IMG/VR virus record: IMGVR_UViG_3300031787_000060 | Location: 16,801-80,800 of that record | Length of the DNA: 64,000 bases | Direction: 5' to 3' (one strand) | Source of the DNA: a virus | Part shown: piece after piece, positions 55,812 to 63,555 of the stretch | Layout: every line of letters starts with the position of its first letter | Position numbering within the stretch: the first letter of the stretch is position 1 | Position numbers and translations under genes: made by a program | The notes under the pieces: model-generated | Told to the model about the DNA's origin: nothing | Databases searched by the model: none | What the model saw: only the letters and a program-made list of their open reading frames with translations

Positions 55812-56367
55812 TCTTAATATTGTTTGTACTTCAATCGGGAGAGAAACACTGCCAAGATTAATTGAGTCATTCAAAGACCAATTAGACCCAACAGATATTT
55901 TTACAATAATCTCTGATATTAATCACGACTTTGTTTCAGAAGTATTATCAAGATATGAGTTTAAATTCAAAGTTAATCATATATTAAATCAAGGGGAACA
56001 AAAGTGGAAATACGGACATCCATTAATTAATGAGAACATTAATTCATTAGAAGGTGATTTTATAATGTTTGCCGATGATGATGATAGATACACTGAAGAA
56101 GCATTCAAAGTAATTAAAGAAAGTGTTAAAGATAAAAACAAGTTATACATATTCAAACACAATTGGTTAGGTGATGTTAATTGGAAATTAAAAGATTTCA
56201 CAAGAGGTAATGTAGGTAAATGTATGGGTGTGATTCCAAACACACATAATTTACCGATGTTTCAAGAAGATGTTTTTGGAGATGTTATTTTTTATGAAGA
56301 GATAGGACAAATGTTTGAAAGTGAATTTGTTGATTATATAATCTATAAAGTTAGAGATACAGAATGA
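55804..56367 (+). CDS. Small GT2-like glycosyltransferase (187 aa)
   Basis: A minimal GT2 (GT-A) domain: FSLNIVCTSIGRETLPRLIE at the N-terminus, a central NENINSLEGDFIMFADDDDR with the metal-binding acidic run near residues 89-92, and a short C-terminal region. At 187 aa it lacks the usual C-terminal acceptor half, so it may act with a partner. It overlaps the upstream gene by 8 bases and the downstream gene by 4 (ATGA). Confidence 0.7.
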   Translation: MFSLNIVCTSIGRETLPRLIESFKDQLDPTDIFTIISDINHDFVSEVLSRYEFKFKVNHILNQGEQKWKYGHPLINENINSLEGDFIMFADDDDRYTEEAFKVIKESVKDKNKLYIFKHNWLGDVNWKLKDFTRGNVGKCMGVIPNTHNLPMFQEDVFGDVIFYEEIGQMFESEFVDYIIYKVRDTE

Positions 56368-58034
56368 GTAATATTACATTAGTTACAGGATTGTGGAATA
56401 TTGGTAGAGAAAACCTTGAAGAAGGTTGGTCTCGTTCTTTTTCACATTATTTAGAAAAATTTGAACAACTATTAAAGGTTGAGGAAAACTTAATAATTTT
56501 TGGTGAAAAAGAATTAGAGGATTTTGTTTGGGAAAGAAGAGACCAAAGTAATACTCAATTTATTTTAAGAGATAAGAGTTGGTTTGTTGAAAATGACTTT
56601 TATAATAAGATACAAGAAATTAGAAATAACCCTGAATGGTATAATCAATCAGGTTGGTTAAAAGAATCGACACAAGGTAGATTAGAAATGTATAATCCTC
56701 TTGTTATGTCTAAAATGTTTTTGTTAAACGACGCAAGGATTTTTGACAGATTTAATTCAGAGTTTTTATTTTGGATTGATGCTGGACTTACAAATACAGT
56801 TCATCCAGGATATTTCACACACGATAAGGTTTTAAATAATTTAAGTAAGTATATTGATAAGTTTACATTCGTTTGTTTCCCATATGACGCTAATAATGAG
56901 ATACACGGATTTTCATACCCAAAGATTAACGAATGGGCTGAAGATGATGTAAAGAAAGTTGCTCGTGGAGGATTTTTTGGTGGACCGAAAGAAACCATAT
57001 CACAGATGAATGGTGAATATTATAATCTATTGAATGATACACTATCGAGTGGGTACATGGGAACTGAGGAATCAATATTTTCAATAATGGTTTATAAGTT
57101 AAAAGAATATATAAATTATTTTGAAATCGATTATAACGGTTTATTTGGAAAATTCTTCGAAAATTTAAAAGATGATGTTTTAGTTAAAAAGACAGAGTTT
57201 GTTAAAATCCAAAACGATTTAGATATTGATAAAGTTGCGTTATATGTAATAACATTTAATTCACCAAAACAATTTGAAACATTAATTCAATCCATGATTG
57301 AATACGATAGAGATTTTTTAGATAAACCAAAAAAGTTTTTATTGGATAACTCAACCGACCTATCAACAACCGAAGAATATTTAAGACTTTGTAAAGAATA
57401 TGATTTTGAACATATTAAAAAAGATAATATAGGTATTACAGGTGGAAGACAATGGATTGCTGAACATTTTGATGAAACAGGGTTGGACTATATGTTATTT
57501 TTTGAGGACGACATGTTTTTTTACTCACAAAAAAATGAAGTGTGTAGAAATGGGTTTAATAGATATGTAAGTAATCTATATCAGAAAAGTTTAGAGATAG
57601 TTAATAAAGAAAACTTTGATTTCCTAAAATTAAATTTCACAGAATTTTATGGTGATAATAGTACACAATGGAGTTGGTATAATGTCCCACAAAATTTCAG
57701 AGAACAACATTGGCCAAAAAACCCAAGATTACCACAACATGGTTTAGACCCAAACGCACCAAAAACAAAGTTCAACGAGATAAAAACACATAAGGGTATT
57801 CCATATGCGTCAGGGGAAATTTATTTATGTAACTGGCCAATTATTCTTTCTAAAAGTGGGAGTTATAAATGTTATTTGGAGACAAAATATCAACACCCAT
57901 ATGAACAAACTTTGATGTCTCACAACTTCCAAAACACAATTAAAGGTAAGTTAAAACCTGGTATTTTACTACTCACACCTACCGAACATGATAGATTTGA
58001 ACATTATGATAGTAATTTAAGGAAAGAATGTTGA
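56364..58034 (+). CDS. Bifunctional glycosyltransferase: HtrL/YibB-like plus GT2-like domain (556 aa)
   Basis: Two domains are fused. Residues 1-280 are HtrL/YibB-like: TLVTGLWNIGRENLEEGWSR, NPLVMSKMFLLNDARIFDRF, LFWIDAGLTNTVHPGYF near 135, and GGFFGGPKETIS. Residues about 288-556 are GT2-like: DKVALYVITFNSPKQFETLI, then HIKKDNIGITGGRQWIAEHF and YMLFFEDDMFF with the EDD motif near 380. Later ASGEIYLCNWPIIL and a conserved HPYEQTLMSHNF region follow. The combination suggests sequential addition of two sugars. It ends the glycosyltransferase block, 29 bases before the second fibre set. Confidence 0.75.
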   Translation: MSNITLVTGLWNIGRENLEEGWSRSFSHYLEKFEQLLKVEENLIIFGEKELEDFVWERRDQSNTQFILRDKSWFVENDFYNKIQEIRNNPEWYNQSGWLKESTQGRLEMYNPLVMSKMFLLNDARIFDRFNSEFLFWIDAGLTNTVHPGYFTHDKVLNNLSKYIDKFTFVCFPYDANNEIHGFSYPKINEWAEDDVKKVARGGFFGGPKETISQMNGEYYNLLNDTLSSGYMGTEESIFSIMVYKLKEYINYFEIDYNGLFGKFFENLKDDVLVKKTEFVKIQNDLDIDKVALYVITFNSPKQFETLIQSMIEYDRDFLDKPKKFLLDNSTDLSTTEEYLRLCKEYDFEHIKKDNIGITGGRQWIAEHFDETGLDYMLFFEDDMFFYSQKNEVCRNGFNRYVSNLYQKSLEIVNKENFDFLKLNFTEFYGDNSTQWSWYNVPQNFREQHWPKNPRLPQHGLDPNAPKTKFNEIKTHKGIPYASGEIYLCNWPIILSKSGSYKCYLETKYQHPYEQTLMSHNFQNTIKGKLKPGILLLTPTEHDRFEHYDSNLRKEC

Positions 58035-58042
58035 TTTTTTGA

Positions 58043-58050
58043 TATTTATT
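58043..58050 (+). promoter_or_regulatory. TATTTATT box upstream of second fibre set
   Basis: TATTTATT ends 13 bases before the ATG at 58064, after the last glycosyltransferase gene. Confidence 0.45.
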
Positions 58051-58063
58051 TAAAAAACTATTA

Positions 58064-58432
58064 ATGGAATTTTTTATTAACAAAGGTGCAACACTACCTG
58101 TTCTTAAAATGCAAGTGGTTAAAGATGGTATTGCTGACATAACAGAGTTCATGTCAATAATCGAAAACTCGTTGATTTACTTTTCCATGATAGATGTTAA
58201 AACGGGAGCATATAAGATTCTGAATAAGAAAGGAGGGTTTGTTGAGAAGACATTTGTTGACCCAAACGCTGAGACAGAATATTATGTTTATTATAAATTC
58301 ACTTCAAGTGATACAAGTAGAGAAGGTCTTTATGAAGGGGAGTTTGTTTTTATTACTGATACAGGAACTTACATTTTACCAATCAGAGAAAAACTAACGA
58401 TAAAAATTGGTAATAGTTACGTATCTATCTAA
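58064..58432 (+). CDS. BppU-like N-terminal baseplate/fibre-attachment domain protein (122 aa)
   Basis: The whole protein is one domain of the type found at the N-terminus of baseplate upper proteins (BppU): FINKGATLPVLKMQVVKDG, a central YFSMIDVKTGAYKILNKKGG, and YYKFTSSDTSREGLYEGEF with a closing ILPIREKLTIKI. The next protein begins with a diverged copy of the same domain (FIKKNSTLPVFQVEVSKNG ... PLPEKLYISV). The two are tandem paralogues separated by one base. A role as fibre-to-baseplate adaptor is inferred from the domain. Confidence 0.7.
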   Translation: MEFFINKGATLPVLKMQVVKDGIADITEFMSIIENSLIYFSMIDVKTGAYKILNKKGGFVEKTFVDPNAETEYYVYYKFTSSDTSREGLYEGEFVFITDTGTYILPIREKLTIKIGNSYVSI

Positions 58433-58433
58433 T

Positions 58434-59639
58434 ATGGAATGGTTTATTAAGAAAAATTCAACGTTACCAGTTTTCCAAGTTGAGGTATCAAAAAACGGAA
58501 GAAGTGATTTTGGTTTAGATGAAAATATTTCGGGTAATACAATTTTAATTTCGGTATATGACGAAGTTAATAAAAAATATATTGTTGCATCCAAAGAATG
58601 TTATATTACAACAAGTGCGTCTACAGTAAATCCTTTAGATATTACTTATTATGTGAATTATCAATTCACAAGTAGAGAAACAAAAAATGAAGGTAAGTTT
58701 TTAGTTCAGTTTTTAAAACAGTCATCTCAGGGGATTGTTATCATACCGTTACCTGAAAAATTATATATAAGTGTTTTAAGTAGTTTTAGTTTAAATTCTT
58801 ACTCTTATCCGACTAATAATCCTTACATTATTGATAGACCATGTTGTAATGCGCCGGCTCTACCAGCGACACCAACACCGACACCATCAATTACCCCAAG
58901 TGTTACACCAACAATATCTCTTACACCAAGTGTTACACAAACTGTTACACCAACAGTTACTACAACACCAACATTTACTCCAACACCATCTATTACAAAA
59001 CCTTTGTATTATGCTTACGTATTTGCAGAACCTCAAGATTCTTCTGCAGGTGGTTCGTTGTTTGGATTAGGAAGTTATATGTATTACTTAGCGGATGGTG
59101 TAACACCTGACACTAATGTTAGTTGGTACGGATGGGGTAATTCAGGAGCGCTTCCATTACCAACAAGTCCAAATTACAGTTATATGATGAACAAATACGC
59201 ATCATACTCAGGATTTACAGGTGGAACAGGAAACTTTGTACAACCTACAAACTTAAAAGGTGCTTTAAATCAGTTCCCAAGTACGATTAAAGATAGTTTT
59301 GGATGTTTGATTAACCAATACACATTTGAAACTATTGAAGTTAATAATAGTGATATTAATACTAGTTTACAGTACATGTATACGATTTGGATACCACTTG
59401 ATGGTGTCGGAGGAACTTTGAATAATATGAGTGTAAATGTGGGCTATCAGTCACAACCTTGTGACTTTGACATTTTAGCAACTCCTGACCCTAAAATTTC
59501 GGTTGGGGATGTTATAACCTCAGGTGGTTCAATACCTGCGGGAACATATAGAATTTTATACTTATCTAATGACGGATTGTTACCACCAAAACTTCCTGAT
59601 AAAAATAATTACTACTTCAAAGGGGTATATAAAACCTAA
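58434..59639 (+). CDS. Tail fibre protein with BppU-like domain and Pro-Thr linker, copy 2 (401 aa)
   Basis: The start at 58434 follows the previous stop codon by one base; the ATG at 58407 would overlap the upstream gene and is rejected. Residues 1-120 are BppU-like, residues about 144-188 a Pro-Thr linker ([19 protein letters not shown], identical to 19 residues of copy 1), and the C-terminal about 210 residues a domain starting YAYVFAEPQDSSAGGSLFGL, paralogous to the end of the 334-aa protein at 45206. The N-terminal domains of the two copies differ (SprB-like there, BppU-like here), a clear sign of module exchange. It precedes the second collagen-like fibre gene. Confidence 0.75.
   Translation: MEWFIKKNSTLPVFQVEVSKNGRSDFGLDENISGNTILISVYDEVNKKYIVASKECYITTSASTVNPLDITYYVNYQFTSRETKNEGKFLVQFLKQSSQGIVIIPLPEKLYISVLSSFSLNSYSYPTNNPYIIDRPCCNAPALPATPTPTPSITPSVTPTISLTPSVTQTVTPTVTTTPTFTPTPSITKPLYYAYVFAEPQDSSAGGSLFGLGSYMYYLADGVTPDTNVSWYGWGNSGALPLPTSPNYSYMMNKYASYSGFTGGTGNFVQPTNLKGALNQFPSTIKDSFGCLINQYTFETIEVNNSDINTSLQYMYTIWIPLDGVGGTLNNMSVNVGYQSQPCDFDILATPDPKISVGDVITSGGSIPAGTYRILYLSNDGLLPPKLPDKNNYYFKGVYKT
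58866..58998 (+). repeat. Pro-Thr-rich coding repeat, copy 2
   Basis: About 44 codons of [12 protein letters not shown]-type sequence, protein-identical over 19 residues to the linker at 45428-45650 but synonymously diverged. Confidence 0.8.
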
Positions 59640-59667
59640 AAAAAGATAATTATTAGTAAGTAACAAA

Positions 59668-62600
59668 ATGGCAATACCGTATCAAAATCCAATAAGTGCG
59701 TCCCAAATAACAGGACCTTTCAGTGTAGCAAGAACAAGTCCATACGGAACCAACTTTAACGTCTTAAATGTTGGGGGTTGGCAAGAAGCCGCTTACCTTA
59801 CTAATTTAGGGTTGTCATTTAGTGGGAAGGGACAACAACAACTTAGTGCAAATACTATCCCAATTAATATCACAATTGGTAATGGTACATTTATGCCGAC
59901 TTATTTAACCCTTAACTCTGATAATTTTTCATCAGGTAGAAGAAGGTTAGGTATGATTGTTTGGGTTAATGAAACTGAAACGGCATACCAATTTCAAATA
60001 GACAACTATAACGATTTATGGGACGCTGCGGTAAGTGCTAATTCTGTTACTCAATTATCTTATGAGACAATTGTAAAAAATAATACACCTGAAGGACAGG
60101 CATTTATTAACGCTTGGACAGGTTCAACAATTGAAGGTGTTAGTGGAACATCAAGAAATGATGCGAGATGGAGAGTTTTTGCTCAAGGAACAGAATTAAC
60201 TGGTGGTACGTTCTTTTCAGGTACAAGCACTTTAGAATTATATAATAGTGATGGTACCGTTGTAAGTGTTACAGGTATTACCGTTTCAGGTGGTGATGGT
60301 ACTAGCGGTACGTCAGGGAGTTCAGGTTCCGCCGGTTCTTCAGGAAGTTCGGGTACATCGGGTAGCTCTGGCTCAAGTGGTAGTGCTGGAACAAGTGGTA
60401 TAAACGGTGTTGATGGTGCTAGTGGGACATCTGGTACATCTGGCTCAAGTGGATATAGTGGTAATGACGGTGCTAATAGCGGTAGATGGTTATGGACATC
60501 ATCTATAGTTACCCCAAATGACCCTAACCAAGGGTTTTTTGCAACAAACATTAATGAGTTATGTTCAGTAAATTATATATCTATTGCAGATAATGATGTT
60601 TATAATATTAATTATGATAATTGGTTAACCGCAATTCAAGATTCTATCAATTTAAGTCAAGAAGTTTATTTACAGATTGAAGAAGTTGGTAATTTTCCTA
60701 TATTAGGTATTTACAAAATTTTAACTATAGTTAATAATGGACCTTATTGGGATATTACTTTAGACATACCTTTTACTTGTAATGGTAATTTAACAAGTGG
60801 TAGCACATATACATTTTCTTGGATTCATAATGGAGCGGATGGTTCTTCAGGAAGTTCTGGTTCATCAGGTGAATCAGGAAGTTCTGGTACAAGTGGTAGT
60901 TCAGGAACATCAGGAAGTAGTGGTAGTGCTGGAACCTCAGGTTCAAGTGGTACCTCAGGTTCATCAGGAACAAGTGGTTCTTCAGGTAGCTCAGGTTCAT
61001 CTGGAACTTCAGGTACGTCTGGCTCATCAGGTAGTTCAGGCTCAAGTGGCTCATCGGGCTCAAGTGGTTCTTCGGGAAGTGTTGGAACTTCAGGAACATC
61101 TGGTTCTTCAGGTTCAAGTGGTTCTTCGGGAAGTGTTGGAACTTCAGGAACATCAGGGTCTTCAGGCTCTAGTGGTACATCAGGCTCTTCAGGTTCTAGT
61201 GGGTCAAGTGGTATTACTGGTAGTTCAGGTACATCAGGAAGTTCGGGCTCAAGTGGTTCTTCAGGAAGTACAGGTTCAAGTGGTACATCGGGTTCTTCGG
61301 GTTCTTCGGGTTCTTCGGGTTCTTCAGGCTCATCAGGGTCATCAGGTTCAAGTGGGTTAACAGGTTCTTCTGGTACATCAGGTAGTGCTGGTTCGTCAGG
61401 TTCAAGTGGAAGTACGGGTTCATCAGGAAGTTCAGGAATATCAGGTTCAAGTGGAAGTTCTGGAAGTAGTGGATTAACTGGAAGTTCAGGTACTAGCGGA
61501 ACGTCAGGTAGCACAGGTTCTTCAGGCACTAGTGGTAGTTCAGGAACGTCAGGTAGCACAGGTTCTTCGGGTTCATCGGGTAGTTCAGGTTTAACAGGTT
61601 CATCTGGAACATCTGGAAGTTCTGGTTCAAGTGGAAGTACGGGGTCATCAGGTAGTACAGGAACATCAGGTTCATCAGGCTCAAGTGGCAGTGCTGGTTC
61701 ATCAGGCTCAAGTGGAATAAGCGGTAGCTCAGGAACATCAGGTTCAAGCGGAAGTGCTGGTAGCTCAGGTTCAAGTGGTAGCTCTGGCTCTGCTGGAACT
61801 TCAGGTTCAAGTGGAACTTCAGGTTCAAGTGGGACATCAGGAAGTAGTGGAAGTACAGGTTCATCAGGAAGTTCTGGTGTTAATGGTTCTTCAGGGACAT
61901 CAGGTAGTACTGGTACATCTGGAACTTCTGGTAGTTCAGGTTCTTCAGGAAGTACAGGGTCTAGTGGTAGTAGTGGAAGTTCAGGACTAACTGGCTCTTC
62001 GGGAACATCAGGTTCTTCTGGTTCCTCAGGAAGTTCAGGTTCAAGTGGTATAACAGGTAGTTCAGGAACATCAGGTTCAAGTGGAAGCACAGGCTCTTCA
62101 GGAAGTTCTGGTTCTGCAGGAACATCAGGTTCAAGTGGAAGTACAGGCTCTTCAGGAAGTTCTGGTAGTGTTGGAACATCAGGTTCTTCGGGTTCAAGTG
62201 GTAGTTCTGGTTCTGTTGGTACTTCAGGAACTGCTGGTACAAGTGGCTCTTCAGGAAGTGCGGGGTCAAGTGGTAGTAGTGGTAGTTCAGGTAGTGTTGG
62301 AACATCGGGTTCTTCAGGTTTGAGTGGTGTTGACGGTACTAATGGTACTAGCGGAACTTCAGGTAATAGTGGTAGCTCAGGTACATCGGGGACAAGTGGT
62401 TCTTCAGGTTCTGCGGGTACATCAGGTAGTTCAGGTAGTTCAGGAACATCAGGTTCTGTGGGTACCTCAGGTAGTTCAGGTTCATCCGGAAGTACAGGTT
62501 CAAGTGGAACGTCTGGTTCTAGTGGTAGTGTCGGTACATCAGGGTCTTCAGGCTCGTCAGGTTCAAGTGGAAGTTCTGGAATAACAGGTTCTTCTGGTAC

Positions 62601-63555
62601 ATCTGGAACTTCAGGTTCTAGTGGTTCATCAGGAAGTTCAGGTTCTAGTGGTAGTTCAGGTAGTGTTGGTACATCGGGTTCTTCTGGTTCAAGTGGAAGT
62701 TCTGGCTCAACAGGTACTAGTGGAAGTTCTGGCTCAAGTGGAAGTACAGGTTCTAGTGGTACAAGTGGTTCATCTGGTAGTGTAGGAACTAGTGGTAGTA
62801 GTGGTTCTTCTGGTTCATCAGGAAGTTCAGGTTCTAGTGGTAGTTCTGGTTCTTCAGGTACATCAGGTAGTGTTGGTACTTCAGGGTCAAGTGGTTCTTC
62901 GGGTTTAACAGGGTCTTCAGGAACATCAGGTTCTAGCGGTTCATCTGGTTCAAGTGGAAGTGTTGGAACTTCTGGTACAAGTGGTTCATCAGGTAGTTCA
63001 GGTTCATCGGGTTCTACAGGAAGTTCTGGAACATCAGGAAGTAGCGGAAGTTCAGGCTCTTCAGGTCTAACTGGTTCTTCGGGAACAAGTGGAAGCTCAG
63101 GTAGTAGTGGTTCTGTTGGTACTTCAGGAAGTTCTGGTTCATCTGGTAGTGTTGGAACATCAGGTTCTTCAGGTTCAAGTGGTTCATCGGGTTCGGTTGG
63201 GACTTCAGGAAGTGCTGGTACAAGTGGCTCATCGGGTAGTTCAGGTTCATCGGGTTCTACAGGAAGTTCTGGAACATCTGGGTCAACAGGTACTTCAGGA
63301 AGTTCTGGTTCAAGTGGAAGTTCAGGTTCATCTGGAAGTAGCGGTAGTGTTGGGACTTCTGGCTCAAGTGGGTCTAGTGGTACTTCAGGTAGCACTGGGT
63401 CAAGTGGTTCATCGGGTTCTAGTGGAACATCAGGTTCATCAGGTAGTGCAGGCTCAAGTGGAAGTTCGGGGAGTACTGGAACATCAGGTAGTAGTGGTTC
63501 GGTAGGAACTTCAGGTTCTTGGGTAGTAGTGGAAGTTCTGGGTCTTCAGGTTTAA
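59668..63555 (+). CDS. Long tail fibre protein with giant Gly-Ser/Thr-Ser shaft, copy 2 (frame interrupted)
   Basis: Residues 1-180 (IPYQNPISASQITGPFSVAR, SDNFSSGRRRLGMIVWVNET) are paralogous to the N-terminal domain of the fibre at 46220. A Gly-x-y repeat (210-266) leads to a compact domain (about 270-389, SGRWLWTSSIVTPNDPNQGF, NGPYWDITLDIPFTC). From residue 392 the sequence is an almost unbroken Gly-Ser-Ser/Gly-Thr-Ser triplet repeat of about 890 residues. At 63520 the frame is lost: TCT TGG GTA replaces the expected TCT TCG GGT, giving a short aberrant tail and a stop codon at 63553. Restoring one C continues the repeat to the window end. The gene therefore probably extends beyond the window; whether the lesion is real or a sequence error is open. 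Confidence 0.75.
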   Translation: MAIPYQNPISASQITGPFSVARTSPYGTNFNVLNVGGWQEAAYLTNLGLSFSGKGQQQLSANTIPINITIGNGTFMPTYLTLNSDNFSSGRRRLGMIVWVNETETAYQFQIDNYNDLWDAAVSANSVTQLSYETIVKNNTPEGQAFINAWTGSTIEGVSGTSRNDARWRVFAQGTELTGGTFFSGTSTLELYNSDGTVVSVTGITVSGGDGTSGTSGSSGSAGSSGSSGTSGSSGSSGSAGTSGINGVDGASGTSGTSGSSGYSGNDGANSGRWLWTSSIVTPNDPNQGFFATNINELCSVNYISIADNDVYNINYDNWLTAIQDSINLSQEVYLQIEEVGNFPILGIYKILTIVNNGPYWDITLDIPFTCNGNLTSGSTYTFSWIHNGADGSSGSSGSSGESGSSGTSGSSGTSGSSGSAGTSGSSGTSGSSGTSGSSGSSGSSGTSGTSGSSGSSGSSGSSGSSGSSGSVGTSGTSGSSGSSGSSGSVGTSGTSGSSGSSGTSGSSGSSGSSGITGSSGTSGSSGSSGSSGSTGSSGTSGSSGSSGSSGSSGSSGSSGSSGLTGSSGTSGSAGSSGSSGSTGSSGSSGISGSSGSSGSSGLTGSSGTSGTSGSTGSSGTSGSSGTSGSTGSSGSSGSSGLTGSSGTSGSSGSSGSTGSSGSTGTSGSSGSSGSAGSSGSSGISGSSGTSGSSGSAGSSGSSGSSGSAGTSGSSGTSGSSGTSGSSGSTGSSGSSGVNGSSGTSGSTGTSGTSGSSGSSGSTGSSGSSGSSGLTGSSGTSGSSGSSGSSGSSGITGSSGTSGSSGSTGSSGSSGSAGTSGSSGSTGSSGSSGSVGTSGSSGSSGSSGSVGTSGTAGTSGSSGSAGSSGSSGSSGSVGTSGSSGLSGVDGTNGTSGTSGNSGSSGTSGTSGSSGSAGTSGSSGSSGTSGSVGTSGSSGSSGSTGSSGTSGSSGSVGTSGSSGSSGSSGSSGITGSSGTSGTSGSSGSSGSSGSSGSSGSVGTSGSSGSSGSSGSTGTSGSSGSSGSTGSSGTSGSSGSVGTSGSSGSSGSSGSSGSSGSSGSSGTSGSVGTSGSSGSSGLTGSSGTSGSSGSSGSSGSVGTSGTSGSSGSSGSSGSTGSSGTSGSSGSSGSSGLTGSSGTSGSSGSSGSVGTSGSSGSSGSVGTSGSSGSSGSSGSVGTSGSAGTSGSSGSSGSSGSTGSSGTSGSTGTSGSSGSSGSSGSSGSSGSVGTSGSSGSSGTSGSTGSSGSSGSSGTSGSSGSAGSSGSSGSTGTSGSSGSVGTSGSWVVVEVLGLQV
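60298..60465 (+). repeat. Gly-Ser/Thr-Ser triplet coding repeat, short proximal block
   Basis: About 56 codons of Gly-x-y triplets in the second fibre gene, before the globular insert at about 60476-60834. Confidence 0.85.

Noticed and set aside
58407-58433. Upstream start for the BppU/Pro-Thr fibre protein
   Set aside because: The tandem paralogue shows that the domain begins at MEWFIKKN (58434), which also follows the previous stop codon by one base.
60825-63395. Long antisense open frame of 856 codons, rich in Pro, Glu and Leu
   Set aside because: It is the mirror of the Gly-Ser-Ser codon repeat; any repeat of GGN-TCN/AGT codons gives Pro/Glu/Leu-type antisense without stops. All other genes are on the + strand and there is no promoter or start context.
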